Assembly (NCBI RefSeq): GCF_014873945.1
Contig: NZ_JADBEC010000001.1
Location: 62,001 to 126,000, forward strand
Reading direction: 5' to 3'
DNA: 64,000 nt
Source of the DNA: Rhizobium viscosum
Lineage (GTDB): Bacteria; Pseudomonadota; Alphaproteobacteria; Rhizobiales; Rhizobiaceae
Shown: piece by piece, positions 20,159-31,153 of the stretch
Layout: the number at the start of each line of letters is the position of its first letter
Numbering within the stretch: the first letter of the stretch is position 1
Notes under the pieces: model-generated
The model's database searches: none
Told to the model about the DNA's origin: nothing
Seen by the model: the letters and a program-made list of their open reading frames with translations, nothing else
Program-made: the position numbers and the translations under genes

Positions 20159-22514
20159 CCGGTGACTGGCCTGCGTCTGTGAATGTATCACTGCGCCAGT
20201 CATAGGCGCGGTGGCGTATCCAGGGTCTCTGCAATGGACCGAATGAGGTTACGACATCGATTCCCTTAGCGGTGAATCGAAGTTCGACAGAACCTGTCTT
20301 GCGCAGCGTCTCGCCGGTAAAGAGCAGCGCGCCGGAACGGCAACGGTCGAAGTGCAATCGGACGGGTGTCACGACGATATCAGCCGTATCGCAGGCTGGT
20401 CCGAGATAGGCAGCATCGTCGATGACGATCAGCCTCTTTCCATTGCCGAGCAAGGTGGTGCACCAGGCGCCCTTCAGGCAGGAGAAGCGTGACGCCGGGT
20501 TGATGGCGACTGCCTGTCTCATTGTCTCTCTGGCTTCATTCTGCTGATCGGGTGACAGTCGCAGTCTTTTGCCATCAGCCGCAGTCAGCGCACTTGCAGC
20601 TTGGAGCATAACCGGCTTCTGATGCTCTTCGATGGCAAGTGCCCTTTGCCATTGTTGGAAGATGAAGGCGGGCGGCTTTTCACGGTTCGAAGCCATCACC
20701 TCTCCATCGATTATAGCGACCAGGCTGCCATCTTCGGAGATGGTGATGTCGGGTATCGCCTCTGACGGAAACAGTACAACAGCGATCGTCGAGACCGCGA
20801 CAATCGCCGTTCCCATGTGCCGTAGCCGGGTCCTGAGGAGGGTCAGCAGCAGAAAGCCAAGGACGGCTGTTGGAAAATACCAGCCGGGCAAACGGCCCAC
20901 ATCTATATTACCGCCCCAAGTCGATACCGTCTTTGCGATGACGATTACGAGATCGAGCCCGAAGCCTGCCACCTGCCATGCCCAGCCGTCCAGGCCAAAG
21001 GGCATCAGCAACATGGCAATCATGCCGAATGGCATGACGACAAACGTAATGACAGGCATCGCCGCGAGATTTGCCGGCAAGCCATAGGCCGTCAGCCGGT
21101 GGAAATGCTCGATCGAAAACAGTGCCGTCGAAAAGCCACCGATCAGCGACGTCAGGAAAACGCCACCAAAGAAGCCACCGACCACGAAGAAGGGTTTCAT
21201 GATCGGAAGTTTGGCGAAGGCATTCTCCCGCATCGGTCGCCCCTTCCAGAGGTCGTATCCGGCGACCAGGGCAAGTGTTGCGGCGAAAGACATCTGAAAG
21301 CTTGGTCCGAGCACTTCCGATGGCGAGACCGCGAGGATCACGAGAGCGGACAGGGCGACGTTTCTGAGACTGATCGACGGCCGATCGAAGAAGACGGCAA
21401 CCAGCATGATCGCCATCATGATGAAGGCGCGTTCCGCGGAGACGGCAAAACCCGAGATCAGATAGTAAGCAGTTACCGCTGCGAGTGCGCCGGCAGCCGC
21501 AATCTTCTTGGTCGGCCACGCATGTGCAATGCCTGGGAACAGGCTGAGGATGACGCGCAGACCGACGAAGAAGATACCGGCGGAGAGCGCCATGTTGAGG
21601 CCGGAGATCGCGATGATGTGGGCAAGACCGGATTGGCGCAGCGCTTCTGTCGTCTCATCCGAAATCGCCCGTCTCTCGTCGGTGACAAGCGAAGCGGCAA
21701 AGGCTCCGGTGTCGCCGGGCAAGGTGGTGCGGATCCGATCGCCGATGCCGCTTCTCAGCCGGTAGAGCCACTCCAGGGCAGTCTCATGGACCGAACCGGC
21801 TCGCTCCGGCTGTTCTGCAGCCCTCTTCGGTGCTCCGTAGAAGAAGCCGTTGGCGCCAATGCCGTCAAAATAGGCGCTGAAGGCAAAGTCATTGAGGCGG
21901 GGAAGCGCCGGTCCTGCCGGAGGCGTGAGACGCGCCCTGCCCTCGATGACATCGCCGAGTTCGAACGGCTGGGTAGCCCCGCGGACCAGCACTGAGATGC
22001 GTTCGGGCGGACGCTTGATCGCAGGAGCATCCGTACCGGTGACGTCAAGAATATAACGCCAGCGCCCTTGGCCATCGCCTTCTCGGCGTTCGATCCGGCC
22101 GGTCACCGTTGTCGTTACGGCTGAATCGAGGATCAGGGTCTTTGTCCGCCATGTTTCGATCTGCGCCGAGAGCATTCCACCGGCAAAAAGAAGGAGAGCA
22201 AGCAGCGTCGCCCGCAGTTTCGTCCGGGCATAACCGCAGAGCGCAACGGCAGTAAGGAGCACAGCCAGGCAGAGGGCGAGCGAGACGGCCGAAAAGTCCG
22301 AGGCGGCCAGAAACCAGGTCGCGGCACCCGCGCCAAGGAAGACCGGCGAGAAGAGGATGAGGCGACCGTGGCCGGCCTCTTCGGCGGCCATACGCATCGA
22401 CAACCCGACGTATCGTTTCGCAACGGTCGCCAATCGCCATCGAAATGGGATTTCAACCTGCGTCCTCGCCGATTGCGTCACAATGGCGCGCAGGGCAATA
22501 CCGGCAAAATCCAT
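20139..22514 (-). CDS. comEC: ComEC/Rec2-family DNA-uptake channel protein
   Basis: 791 residues, many predicted membrane segments. The N-terminal third has an OB-like region ([18 protein letters not shown]), then the Competence domain with [20 protein letters not shown] near residue 295, and a long hydrophobic stretch. The C-terminal 200 residues are soluble but do not show the HxHxDH metal-ligand motif of a full metallo-beta-lactamase domain. The start is uncertain: the ATG at 22514 lacks a good ribosome binding site and an internal start is possible. Role in natural transformation is inferred from the family. It converges on lexA and their ends overlap. Confidence 0.88.
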   Translation of the reverse strand: MDFAGIALRAIVTQSARTQVEIPFRWRLATVAKRYVGLSMRMAAEEAGHGRLILFSPVFLGAGAATWFLAASDFSAVSLALCLAVLLTAVALCGYARTKLRATLLALLLFAGGMLSAQIETWRTKTLILDSAVTTTVTGRIERREGDGQGRWRYILDVTGTDAPAIKRPPERISVLVRGATQPFELGDVIEGRARLTPPAGPALPRLNDFAFSAYFDGIGANGFFYGAPKRAAEQPERAGSVHETALEWLYRLRSGIGDRIRTTLPGDTGAFAASLVTDERRAISDETTEALRQSGLAHIIAISGLNMALSAGIFFVGLRVILSLFPGIAHAWPTKKIAAAGALAAVTAYYLISGFAVSAERAFIMMAIMLVAVFFDRPSISLRNVALSALVILAVSPSEVLGPSFQMSFAATLALVAGYDLWKGRPMRENAFAKLPIMKPFFVVGGFFGGVFLTSLIGGFSTALFSIEHFHRLTAYGLPANLAAMPVITFVVMPFGMIAMLLMPFGLDGWAWQVAGFGLDLVIVIAKTVSTWGGNIDVGRLPGWYFPTAVLGFLLLTLLRTRLRHMGTAIVAVSTIAVVLFPSEAIPDITISEDGSLVAIIDGEVMASNREKPPAFIFQQWQRALAIEEHQKPVMLQAASALTAADGKRLRLSPDQQNEARETMRQAVAINPASRFSCLKGAWCTTLLGNGKRLIVIDDAAYLGPACDTADIVVTPVRLHFDRCRSGALLFTGETLRKTGSVELRFTAKGIDVVTSFGPLQRPWIRHRAYDWRSDTFTDAGQSPVSDSGE

Positions 22515-22854
22515 CTTTTCATCAATGGATTGCTCTTGTCGTTCTCTGTCTCTAACCCCACCATAATCGCCTGGACCCGCCCCCGGATACCGGCAGAATG
22601 CAACCTGAAATCAAAACGAGCAAACAATAATCGATTGAAATTCGAGGAAAATTCACGGGAGCGAAAAATCCAGTCAAATCATGGTGTTCTGATATGCATT
22701 TAGCTCATCGCTGCAGTGCCTAAAAGATGATGCCGCAATGCACAAAATGGCATCACGGTAACTTGGCATTAGCTTCGCGATCATATAGCTATCGCTGAGG
22801 ACGCTTAACTCTTATGGCGCTTTTGCGGCGCCACCGCCACTCCGGAGGATCAGC
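22515..22854. other. Divergent intergenic region between comEC and gltA
   Basis: 340 nt. No coding frame stands out. The right half is AT-richer than the genes and should hold the gltA promoter: a TTGGCA near 22762 is followed by CATATAG at a slightly short spacing, so I do not mark it as a feature. A tidy GGAGGA site precedes gltA. No gltX gene is present in this gap. Confidence 0.45.
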
Positions 22855-24144
22855 ATGACGGATCAAAGCGCTACAATCAAAATCGGTGACAAATCAGTCG
22901 ACCTCGCCGTCCGAAAAGGCACAGTCGGACCTGACGTCATCGATATCGGTCCACTCTACAAAAATACGGCTTCCTTCACGTACGATCCCGGGTTTACGTC
23001 GACCGCATCCTGTGAATCGAAGATCACCTATATCGATGGCGATGAAGGTGTTCTGCTGCATCGTGGCTACCCGATCGAGCAACTTGCCGAGCACGGCGAC
23101 TTCCTCGAAGCCTGCTACCTGCTGCTCTACGGCGAACTGCCGACCGCCGCTCAGAAGAAGGACTTCGACTACCGCGTCACGCACCATACGATGGTGCATG
23201 AGCAGATGAGCCGCTTCTTCACCGGCTTCCGTCGCGACGCCCACCCGATGGCCGTTATGTGCGGTTGCGTCGGCGCGCTGTCGGCTTTCTATCACGACTC
23301 TACCGACATCACCGATCCGCATCAGCGCATGGTCGCCAGCCTGCGAATGATCGCCAAGATGCCGACGCTCGCCGCGATGGCCTATAAGTATCATATCGGC
23401 CAGCCCTTCGTTTACCCGAAGAACGATCTCGATTACGCGTCCAACTTCCTGCGTATGTGCTTTGCCGTCCCCTGCGAGGAATATGTCGTCAATCCCGTGC
23501 TCGCACGCGCCATGGACCGCATCTTCATCCTCCATGCGGATCACGAGCAGAACGCATCGACCTCGGCGGTCCGTCTCGCAGGCTCCTCAGGTGCCAACCC
23601 GTTCGCCTGCATCGCTGCCGGCATCGCCTGCCTCTGGGGCCCCGCTCACGGCGGCGCCAACGAAGCAGCCCTCAACATGCTGACGGAAATCGGGACTGTC
23701 GACCGCATTCCGGAATATGTCGCCCGCGCCAAGGATAAGAACGATCCGTTCCGCCTGATGGGCTTTGGTCACCGCGTTTACAAGAACTACGATCCGCGCG
23801 CCAAGATCATGCAGAAGACCACGCATGAAGTTCTCGGCGAACTCGGCATCAAGGACGATCCGCTTCTCGAAGTCGCCATGGAGTTGGAGCGCATCGCTCT
23901 GACCGACTCATACTTCATCGAGAAGAAGCTCTACCCGAACATCGACTTCTACTCCGGCATTACGCTGAAGGCCCTGGGCTTCCCCACGACCATGTTCACC
24001 GTGCTCTTCGCTCTGGCCCGTACCGTCGGCTGGATCGCACAGTGGAACGAAATGATCGAAGATCCGGAACAGCGTATCGGCCGTCCGCGCCAGCTCTATA
24101 TCGGCGAACCGAAGCGCGATTACGTGCCGGTCTCCAAGCGCTAA
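22855..24144 (+). CDS. gltA: Citrate synthase
   Basis: First TCA-cycle step, acetyl-CoA plus oxaloacetate. 429 residues, the length of the type II, NADH-sensitive Gram-negative form. Active-site residues lie in [20 protein letters not shown] (His near 244), [14 protein letters not shown] (His near 305) and the later Asp in YPNIDFYSG. The N-terminal 50 residues form the extra beta domain found in this form. It receives acetyl-CoA from the pdh complex encoded 10 kb to the left. Followed by a terminator shared with lpxB. Confidence 0.97.
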   Translation: MTDQSATIKIGDKSVDLAVRKGTVGPDVIDIGPLYKNTASFTYDPGFTSTASCESKITYIDGDEGVLLHRGYPIEQLAEHGDFLEACYLLLYGELPTAAQKKDFDYRVTHHTMVHEQMSRFFTGFRRDAHPMAVMCGCVGALSAFYHDSTDITDPHQRMVASLRMIAKMPTLAAMAYKYHIGQPFVYPKNDLDYASNFLRMCFAVPCEEYVVNPVLARAMDRIFILHADHEQNASTSAVRLAGSSGANPFACIAAGIACLWGPAHGGANEAALNMLTEIGTVDRIPEYVARAKDKNDPFRLMGFGHRVYKNYDPRAKIMQKTTHEVLGELGIKDDPLLEVAMELERIALTDSYFIEKKLYPNIDFYSGITLKALGFPTTMFTVLFALARTVGWIAQWNEMIEDPEQRIGRPRQLYIGEPKRDYVPVSKR

Positions 24145-24166
24145 ACGCAGACTTCGAAGCGAAAAG

Positions 24167-24196
24167 AAAACCCGGTCAGGAATGGCCGGGTTTTTT
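24167..24196. terminator. Bidirectional terminator between gltA and lpxB
   Basis: Arms AAAACCCGG and CCGGGTTTT with a 10-nt loop. On the plus strand six T follow and on the minus strand four. The lpxB stop codon (24176-24178) lies in the loop, so the lpxB coding region ends inside the hairpin. Confidence 0.88.
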
Positions 24197-25345
24197 GTTG
24201 GCGAGAACATCAAGCAATATCTGCGCGGCATGTTCGCCTGGCGGCCTCTCCGTCTGCATACGCTGCCAGATGAGCTCGTAGCCTTCCTTCATCGCCTTGA
24301 GTTGGTAGGTGTCGGCTGACAGCCTCTCCATCCAGCGCGCGAGGCTTGCGCCGCGCACGATGTCGTTCAGATATTCCGGGACGACCGCGTAGTCGGCGAT
24401 CAGATTGGGCAGTGCGCCGCTCCAGGTCTTGATGCCTGATGTCAGCATGCGCATGATCCAATCGACCTTGTAGGCCGAAACGACGGGAACATCGGCGAGC
24501 GCCAGTTCAAGAATCACGGTGCCAGAGGCCGCCATGGCTGCATCGGCTTCGGCAAAGGCTTTCCACTTCGCCTCGGCGCCGACAACGATCTCGGGCTTTA
24601 CCGTCCAGCCCGACGTCATCTCCCGCACGAGCGCTTCCTTGTGCGTCACGGTCGGCAGAATGAAACGCTTCGCGCCATTGCGGGCCACGAACTCCTGGGC
24701 CGCAACTTCGAAATAGGGCAGAAGCTTTTTGATCTCGGACGAGCGCGAGCCGGGAAGAAGCAGGATTGATCCGATACCCGCCTCGCGACCGGCGCGCAGG
24801 CGACGGGTTTGCAGCAGCGCGGGATCGGCGATCAGGCGATGCCCTACATAGGTGGTCGCCGGGCCGTTCAGGCGCTGCATCGCGGCCGGTTCGAACGGCA
24901 GCACTGCAAGCACGTGATCGACATAGGCGAGCATGCGTTGCGCCCGATATTCCTTCCAGGCCCAGACGCTCGGGCAGACGTAATTGACCACAGGCAGCTC
25001 AGGCAGTGCCGTGCGCACGCGCTTGGCGACGCGATGGGTGAAATCCGGGCTGTCGATGATGAGGAGGATATCGGGCCTGGCGGCAACGATCGCAGCAGTC
25101 GTCTGTCGGATAAGAGACCAGAGCCTGGGCAGCTTGGCCAAAACCTGGGTAATGCCCATGATGGAAAGCTCGGAGAAATCGAAGAGCGATTTCAATCCCT
25201 GGCTCTGCAGCCCCTCACCGCCGACGCCGACGAGTTCGATCGGCCCTGAATGGATCTTCCTGAGCCCGGCGATGAGATCGGCACCTAAGAGATCGCCGGA
25301 GACTTCGCCGGCTACGACGGCAATCTTCAGCGGTCTGTCGCTCAT
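24176..25345 (-). CDS. lpxB: Lipid-A-disaccharide synthase
   Basis: Joins UDP-2,3-diacylglucosamine and lipid X into the lipid A disaccharide. 389 residues from MSDRPLKIAVVAGEVSGD, whose glycine-rich stretch is the family's N-terminal signature; YVCPSVWAWKEYRAQRM near residue 120 and LLLPGSRSSEIKK near 190 are also diagnostic. The ATG is chosen because it overlaps the lpxI stop (ATGA); the frame extends four codons upstream. Last gene of the lpxD-fabZ-lpxA-lpxI-lpxB run. Confidence 0.96.
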   Translation of the reverse strand: MSDRPLKIAVVAGEVSGDLLGADLIAGLRKIHSGPIELVGVGGEGLQSQGLKSLFDFSELSIMGITQVLAKLPRLWSLIRQTTAAIVAARPDILLIIDSPDFTHRVAKRVRTALPELPVVNYVCPSVWAWKEYRAQRMLAYVDHVLAVLPFEPAAMQRLNGPATTYVGHRLIADPALLQTRRLRAGREAGIGSILLLPGSRSSEIKKLLPYFEVAAQEFVARNGAKRFILPTVTHKEALVREMTSGWTVKPEIVVGAEAKWKAFAEADAAMAASGTVILELALADVPVVSAYKVDWIMRMLTSGIKTWSGALPNLIADYAVVPEYLNDIVRGASLARWMERLSADTYQLKAMKEGYELIWQRMQTERPPGEHAAQILLDVLANKKPGHS

Positions 25346-26223
25346 TGAAGCCCCCATCCCGGCAAGCCCTTGTCGATACCGCAGACAAAAAGACCGTTTT
25401 CATCTGCCACTTTAATGAGCGCGTCGCGATCAAGCATCAGCGCCCGGCCAGCTTCGACGGCCACCCCTGCAAGCCCGGCGGCTTTTGCGTTGAGCACGGT
25501 AGACACGCCAATCGCCGGCAGATCGGCGCGGATGTCCTGCTGCGGCTTGCTGAGCTTGACCAGCACACCGCGCCGGCGCGGCGATATACGGCCTGCTGCT
25601 CTCAGGGCCGCGACGCGGTCAAGCATGCCGTCCGTGCCCTCAACGCCTTCAACAGCGACGACGCGCCCGCCGATCGAGACGGCGCCCTGCCCGATATCCA
25701 GACTGCCAAGCACGTCCGCCGCCTTGCCTGCGCGCTCTATGTCACGACGATCATCTTCATTGGGCGAAACAGCGCCCAGCGGGCCTGCTGTTGCCAGCAG
25801 ATCCGGTGCAATCTCATGGGCGCCGACGACACGCAAACCTCGCCCTTCTATCAGGTTGATGACCATCTTCAGAACGGTATCGTCGCCCCCGGAAAGCAGA
25901 GTACGGATGGCGGCGGGTACCTTGGTCAGAATACGCAGCGTCGGCCGTACCTCGCGCCATTCCGGTCGTCGGCGGACGCTGCCCGACATGACGACACGGC
26001 CCACTCCATACCGCTTGAAAAGTCGATCGAGCGAAGCGAAATCACCGATACCGATCGTAGCGTGGTCGAAACCGTCCCAACGACGATCGCCCTCATCCTT
26101 CAGGACAACGATAACAGGATTTTCACCGGCAGAACGCGCAGCCTCGGCGACATAGGACGGCAAAAGGCCGCCGCCGGCAATGATCGCCAGCCGGCCTTCA
26201 GCAGTGTCGCCGTCGGAAGCCAC
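25342..26223 (-). CDS. lpxI: UDP-2,3-diacylglucosamine pyrophosphatase LpxI
   Basis: Hydrolyses UDP-2,3-diacylglucosamine to lipid X, the alphaproteobacterial replacement for LpxH. 293 residues, whole-length match to the former DUF1009 family: LAIIAGGGLLPSYVAEAAR at the N-terminus and the C-terminal LVKLSKPQQDIRADLPAIG block, which carries the catalytic Asp. The start is a GTG three bases after the lpxA stop, with AAGGG upstream. Position between lpxA and lpxB is the common one. Confidence 0.94.
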   Translation of the reverse strand: MASDGDTAEGRLAIIAGGGLLPSYVAEAARSAGENPVIVVLKDEGDRRWDGFDHATIGIGDFASLDRLFKRYGVGRVVMSGSVRRRPEWREVRPTLRILTKVPAAIRTLLSGGDDTVLKMVINLIEGRGLRVVGAHEIAPDLLATAGPLGAVSPNEDDRRDIERAGKAADVLGSLDIGQGAVSIGGRVVAVEGVEGTDGMLDRVAALRAAGRISPRRRGVLVKLSKPQQDIRADLPAIGVSTVLNAKAAGLAGVAVEAGRALMLDRDALIKVADENGLFVCGIDKGLPGWGLQ

Positions 26224-26226
26224 AAA

Positions 26227-27045
26227 TCAGCCCTTCTGTCCCCGGCTCGGCGAAGACAGCGCGCGATCGCTTTCGGCCGCGATGAAATCGAGGATCTCGA
26301 CCACCTGCTCGCAATCGGCATATTCGTCGCGGATCTGGGCTGCATTCTCGCGGATCGAGCCGGCGCCCTCGAAGATCGCCTTATAGGCACGGCGAACCGT
26401 GTGAATGACGGCGCGATCAACGCCGGCGCGCGTCATGCCGACAACGTTGAGGCCGCTCAAAATGCCGGGATTGCCGTTCAGCATGCCGTAGGGAATGACA
26501 TCGTAACTCACGGCCGAGAGACCGCCGACAAAGGCATATTTGCCGACTCGCGTGAACTGGTGCACTGCGGCGCCGCCGCTGATGATTGCGTGATCACCAA
26601 CCGCGACATGGCCAGCCAGCATGACATTGTTCGACATGATGACATGGTTGCCGACGCGGCAATCATGGGCAACATGCGAATAGGCAAGAAAAAGGCTGTT
26701 GTCGCCGATTACCGTCGAACCCCCATGTTCGACGGTGCCGGTGTTCATCGTAACACCCTCGCGGATCGTGCAGTTGCGCCCGATGATCAGCGACGTGTCG
26801 ACGGCGCTGTGTCGGGCGCTTTGCGAGTCGCCTCCAATGACGGCCGAAGGAAATATACGCGTACCGGCGCCGACAGTCGTCAAACCGAGAACTACGACGT
26901 GGCTGATCAGTTCGACATTGTCGTGAAGCGTGACCTTGGGACCAACATGGCAAAACGGGCCGACCACCACACCTTCACCGACCGTGGCGCCGTCTTCGAC
27001 CACGGCCATCGGATGGATTCTGGCGCTTTCGGCGATCATGCTCAT
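26227..27045 (-). CDS. lpxA: UDP-N-acetylglucosamine acyltransferase
   Basis: First step of lipid A synthesis. 272 residues forming a left-handed beta-helix of hexapeptide repeats ([14 protein letters not shown] and similar), followed by an alpha-helical tail. The catalytic His is in [13 protein letters not shown], and [18 protein letters not shown] is also conserved. The start overlaps the fabZ stop (ATGA); a second ATG two codons on is equally possible. Confidence 0.96.
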   Translation of the reverse strand: MSMIAESARIHPMAVVEDGATVGEGVVVGPFCHVGPKVTLHDNVELISHVVVLGLTTVGAGTRIFPSAVIGGDSQSARHSAVDTSLIIGRNCTIREGVTMNTGTVEHGGSTVIGDNSLFLAYSHVAHDCRVGNHVIMSNNVMLAGHVAVGDHAIISGGAAVHQFTRVGKYAFVGGLSAVSYDVIPYGMLNGNPGILSGLNVVGMTRAGVDRAVIHTVRRAYKAIFEGAGSIRENAAQIRDEYADCEQVVEILDFIAAESDRALSSPSRGQKG

Positions 27046-27509
27046 GCGTTGTCCTTACGTACGATCATCGCGCCGATATCGGCCTCAGCGACGAGTGCAC
27101 CGTCGACCTTTGCGTCGCAATGGAATTTCCAGATATTGCCGCGCTGCTTGATTTTTTGCACGTGATATTCAACGCGGTCGCCCGGCACGACCGGTTTGCG
27201 GAAGCGGGCATTGTCGATCGTCATGAAGTAGACGAGGTTGCCGGTTTGGCCTTCCTTCTTGGCGCAGATGGCGCCTGCCGTCTGCGCCATGCCTTCGACG
27301 AGCAATACGCCCGGCATGATAGGTGCGTCAGGGAAGTGGCCGGTAAAATGCGGTTCGTTGACCGTTACATTCTTGATGCCCACGGCAGCATTGTCGCCAT
27401 CGATATTGACGATCTTGTCGACCATCAGAAACGGATAGCGATGCGGCAGCAGCTTCATGATTTCCAGGATGTCCGCCGAAGAGAGCGTCGCGGCTGTTTC
27501 CTCAGTCAT
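27042..27509 (-). CDS. fabZ: 3-hydroxyacyl-ACP dehydratase FabZ
   Basis: Dehydrates 3-hydroxyacyl-ACP in fatty-acid elongation, competing with LpxA and LpxD for the same acyl substrate. 155 residues from MTEETAATL; hot-dog fold with [12 protein letters not shown] and the catalytic His/Glu in [20 protein letters not shown]. The start is placed at this ATG because it overlaps the lpxD stop by 8 nt and gives the normal length. The open frame extends 18 codons further, which would run deep into lpxD. Confidence 0.95.
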   Translation of the reverse strand: MTEETAATLSSADILEIMKLLPHRYPFLMVDKIVNIDGDNAAVGIKNVTVNEPHFTGHFPDAPIMPGVLLVEGMAQTAGAICAKKEGQTGNLVYFMTIDNARFRKPVVPGDRVEYHVQKIKQRGNIWKFHCDAKVDGALVAEADIGAMIVRKDNA

Positions 27510-28563
27510 TCTTGCCTCCCTTTTTTCCGCGCGCTCCCGATTTTGCCAAGAGCTGCGTAGCATATTTCAAGTAGTCGTTTAGCGGACGTGCCGGTATTCC
27601 ACCATAGCGGCCGCCAGCAGCAAGATCGGTCATGACACCACTTTTTGCAGCGATCTGCGCGCCATCGCCAATGGTGATATGTCCTTTGAGGCCGACCTGT
27701 CCACCGATCTGCACACCATCGCCGATGATGGTGCTGCCGGCCATGCCGACCTGCGAAACGATGGCGCAATGGCGACCGATACGGACGTTGTGGCCGATCT
27801 GCACCTGATTGTCGATCTTGGTTCCCTCGCCGATGACGGTATCGTCCATGGCGCCGCGATCAATCGTTGTATTGGCGCCGATCTCGACATTGTCCTGGAT
27901 GATAACCCGACCGATTTGCACGATCTTGATCATGCCACGCGGACCCGGCGCATAGCCAAATCCATCCTGGCCGATACGGACACCGTTGTGGATGATGACG
28001 CCATTGCCGATCAGCGCGCAGAGAATGCTCGCGCCCGCCGCGATGGAACCGTTGCGGCCGATCTTGACGTTGGGACCGATGATCGACTGAGCGCCGATGC
28101 GCGTACCCTCGCCGATCTCCGCGCCAGGGCCGATGATTGCCATCGGCTCGACAATCACGCCCTTCTCGAGCCGCGCGGTCGGATCAATGATAGCGCTCGG
28201 AGCGATCTCCGTCTCGCCGGACGAAAAGGTGACCGGCTTGAGAGCGGCAGGATAAAGATACCCGCCGGCCATCGCGAAGGCAGCATGCGGATTGGAAGAG
28301 ATCACGACAGGGATATGCGGCGGCACCAGCTCAGCCAGCGCCTTGTCGCAAATCACGGCCGACGCCTCGCAGGTCAGGAACTCGTCGCGGTTGCGGCGAG
28401 AGAGGATATAACAGATATCCCCTGCCTGCGCTCTGGCTATAGGAGAGACAGAGCGGATAATGACATCGCCATGGGCGGGATTGCCAAGTTCTGCCCCAAG
28501 AAATTGCGCTAACTCAGCGAGTCTCACGCCTTCATGGGGCAGAAAAAAAGTATTTTGCTCCAT
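27502..28563 (-). CDS. lpxD: UDP-3-O-(3-hydroxyacyl)glucosamine N-acyltransferase
   Basis: Third step of lipid A synthesis. 353 residues: an N-terminal uridine-binding domain (to about residue 105), then a long hexapeptide beta-helix (IGENTTI-like repeats such as [17 protein letters not shown]) and the catalytic-His region [20 protein letters not shown]. The C-terminal tail is rich in Lys and Gly. The ATG for MEQNTFF is chosen because GGAG lies 8 nt upstream. It follows bamA, the usual order in Gram-negatives, though skp is absent. Confidence 0.96.
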   Translation of the reverse strand: MEQNTFFLPHEGVRLAELAQFLGAELGNPAHGDVIIRSVSPIARAQAGDICYILSRRNRDEFLTCEASAVICDKALAELVPPHIPVVISSNPHAAFAMAGGYLYPAALKPVTFSSGETEIAPSAIIDPTARLEKGVIVEPMAIIGPGAEIGEGTRIGAQSIIGPNVKIGRNGSIAAGASILCALIGNGVIIHNGVRIGQDGFGYAPGPRGMIKIVQIGRVIIQDNVEIGANTTIDRGAMDDTVIGEGTKIDNQVQIGHNVRIGRHCAIVSQVGMAGSTIIGDGVQIGGQVGLKGHITIGDGAQIAAKSGVMTDLAAGGRYGGIPARPLNDYLKYATQLLAKSGARGKKGGKND

Positions 28564-28613
28564 CGGCAAAACTCCAGAACGGAATTGAAATTTACAGTTC
28601 CGGACTGCCGATA

Positions 28614-30962
28614 TCAGAATTGGTTGTTAATGCCAAACTTGAAGCGCTGAGTCTTGTCGAAGTCTTCCTTCACGACCGGGATCGCGTAGTCGACGCGCAG
28701 CGCCCCGAAGGGCGACTGCCAGATCAGACCGACACCGACCGAAGCACGCAACGAGGAACCGTCACCTTCTGCAGTATCCGAACCGAGAAGCTCGACATCG
28801 TTGCCAAACAGCGTGCCGGCATCTGCGAAGACTGCGCCACGCAGGTTGAAGTCACGCGGGAAGCCCGGCATCGGGAACGTCGCTTCGGCAGAAGCGGTAA
28901 AGTAAGTCGTGCCACCAAGCGGGTCATCCGGGTTGGTGATACGCGGGCCGATACCCTTGTTTTCGAAGCCGCGAATATCGGAATTGGTGAGCGTGAACTG
29001 GTCGAAGACATTCAGGTGATCACCGAAGCCAACGACATAACCAGCTGAAGCCGAGAGCGAACCGATGATGTCGGCATCGTCAGCGAGCAGATGGTAGTAA
29101 CGGGCCTTACCGTAGATCTTATAGTACTGGGAGTCGCCGCCAAGGCCGGCAATTTCCTGCGTCGCAGTAGCATAGATACCTTCACGCGGCAGAACGGTAT
29201 CGTCAAGCGTATTGTAGGTCAGCGTCTGCGATATGGAAGACCGCGTCCACGGGCTTTCGTTGACCAGGTTCTGATAGGTAGCGGACAAATCGGCCAGACT
29301 GTTTCCGCTGGAATCGTACTTCATCTGCTTGTAATTATAGCGGAACGTCGTCGCCAGATCTTCGGTGATCGGCGCCGTTACGCGCAGAACACCGCTGGTT
29401 TCCTCGTAATCGTAGTTGTCGTTGCTGGACGTCTCACTGTGATTGACGTCGAAACCAGCGGCAAGCCGATAACCGAGGAAGTAAGGCTCGGTGAAGTTGA
29501 TACCGTAGGCGCGCGAGCCTTCCTGACCGCCACCGGCCGAAATACGGATATACTGGCCGCGGCCGAGGAAGTTCTTTTCTTCGACCGAAGCTTCGAGCAA
29601 CAGACCGTCGCCGCCCGCCGCATAACCGGCACCAATACCGAACGAACCGGTCGACTGATCCTGCACATCGACGACGATGACGACGCGATCAGGCGAACTG
29701 CCCGGCTGGGTCGAAATGTTGACTGAGGAGAAGTAGCCGAGCGCTTCAAGACGGCGCTTTGCGCGGGTGATCATCTGCTGATTGAAGGCGTCGCCTTCGC
29801 TAAGGTCGAACTCGCGGCGAATAACGTAATCGCGCGTGCGGCTGTTGCCGCGGATTTCGATACGCTCGACATAGGCGCGCTCGCCCTGGTCGACGAGGTA
29901 TTCGACACCGATCGTATTGTTGTTCAGGTCGCGATTGCCGCGCGGCGTGACGCGCGCGAAGGGATAACCGGCCGAAGCAACCTGATCGGAAATCGCCTCA
30001 ATGGACTTCTGAACTTCCTTGGCGCTGTAGACTTGGCCTTCGCGGGTTCTGACCAGCCCCTGAAGCTGCTGGGCATCGACACCTTCAACGGTCGACTGAA
30101 CGCTGACCGCGCCGAAATCATAACGCGGGCCTTCTTCGATGTTGAAGGTCAGCGTGTACTTGTTCGTCGCTTCGTCGAAAGTGGCATCGGAAGAAACGAT
30201 GCGCATGTCGGCATAACCGCGATTGTAATAGAACTGGCGCAACGCGTCTTCATCAGCGTGTAGCTTGTCTTCGTTGTAGACGTCCTTGCGGGTCAGGAAC
30301 GAGAGGAAATTCGAACGCTTGGTCTGAATGACCGCGGCGAGACGGCCGGCGCTATAGGCCTGGTTGCCAACGAAATTGATGGCATCGATCTTGGTGCGGT
30401 CGCCTTCATTGATGACGAAAGCGAGGTTAACGCGGCCTTCGCCGAGCGGGACGACCTGCGTCGTCACTTCGACTTCGCTGCGGCCGGTAGCGGCATAAGC
30501 TTCCTTGATCGCCGCGATATCGGACTGGATCTGCGCATCGCTATAAGGACCAGCGGCACGCGTCTTGACGACGGCTGCCAGCTTGTCGTCCTTGACCTTG
30601 CGGTTGCCGTTGAAGACGACCTGATTGACGAGCTGCGCTTCCTGAACGTTGACGACGAGAGTACTGCCGGAAACCGAAATCTTGACATCGGAGAAGTAAC
30701 CGGTGCCGTAAAGCTGCTTTACGGAGTCGTCGATATCAGTGTTGGAGAAGCTTTTGCCGGGGGTAATGGTGAGGTTCGACCGAACAGCCTCAGCACCGAC
30801 GCGGCTTGCACCGTGCACGTCGATCCGCTGAATGACGGCAGCTTCCGCAGCCGTAGCCGAAACGAAAGTCAAAGCACCTGCGCCAGAAGCAACAACACTA
30901 GCAGACAGCGCAATCGCCGATACTGCGTTCAAAAACTTTGAACCAGCCTTCATTTCACCCAT
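28614..30962 (-). CDS. bamA: Outer membrane assembly factor BamA (Omp85)
   Basis: Central pore of the beta-barrel assembly machine. About 782 residues: signal peptide (hydrophobic stretch [18 protein letters not shown], cleavage near AEAAV), five POTRA domains (about residues 50-420), and a C-terminal 16-strand barrel from the [20 protein letters not shown] region to the terminal NNQF, which ends in Phe as outer-membrane barrels do. The start is uncertain between MGEMKAG (chosen) and MKAG nine bases downstream. Signals before it include an AAGG site. It lies between rseP and lpxD. Confidence 0.95.
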   Translation of the reverse strand: MGEMKAGSKFLNAVSAIALSASVVASGAGALTFVSATAAEAAVIQRIDVHGASRVGAEAVRSNLTITPGKSFSNTDIDDSVKQLYGTGYFSDVKISVSGSTLVVNVQEAQLVNQVVFNGNRKVKDDKLAAVVKTRAAGPYSDAQIQSDIAAIKEAYAATGRSEVEVTTQVVPLGEGRVNLAFVINEGDRTKIDAINFVGNQAYSAGRLAAVIQTKRSNFLSFLTRKDVYNEDKLHADEDALRQFYYNRGYADMRIVSSDATFDEATNKYTLTFNIEEGPRYDFGAVSVQSTVEGVDAQQLQGLVRTREGQVYSAKEVQKSIEAISDQVASAGYPFARVTPRGNRDLNNNTIGVEYLVDQGERAYVERIEIRGNSRTRDYVIRREFDLSEGDAFNQQMITRAKRRLEALGYFSSVNISTQPGSSPDRVVIVVDVQDQSTGSFGIGAGYAAGGDGLLLEASVEEKNFLGRGQYIRISAGGGQEGSRAYGINFTEPYFLGYRLAAGFDVNHSETSSNDNYDYEETSGVLRVTAPITEDLATTFRYNYKQMKYDSSGNSLADLSATYQNLVNESPWTRSSISQTLTYNTLDDTVLPREGIYATATQEIAGLGGDSQYYKIYGKARYYHLLADDADIIGSLSASAGYVVGFGDHLNVFDQFTLTNSDIRGFENKGIGPRITNPDDPLGGTTYFTASAEATFPMPGFPRDFNLRGAVFADAGTLFGNDVELLGSDTAEGDGSSLRASVGVGLIWQSPFGALRVDYAIPVVKEDFDKTQRFKFGINNQF

Positions 30963-31153
30963 TACCTTTTTTCCCTCGTCTCCGGCCCCAGGGGACACCC
31001 CGATTCCGGCCACGTGTGTCGTTTTACCCGCTTTTGACATACAAGCAAGGGAGCTCGTTAATTTCTGTTTACTTCATTTCGAAGCGTGACCCATTCGCCA
31101 CTACAGCTTTGAAACATCGTAAATAAACAGTAATTTTCCCTATCTTTTACGCG

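Noticed and set aside
25345-27165. A 606-codon plus-strand open frame
   Set aside because: It is the antisense of lpxI and lpxA, which are unmistakable on the minus strand.
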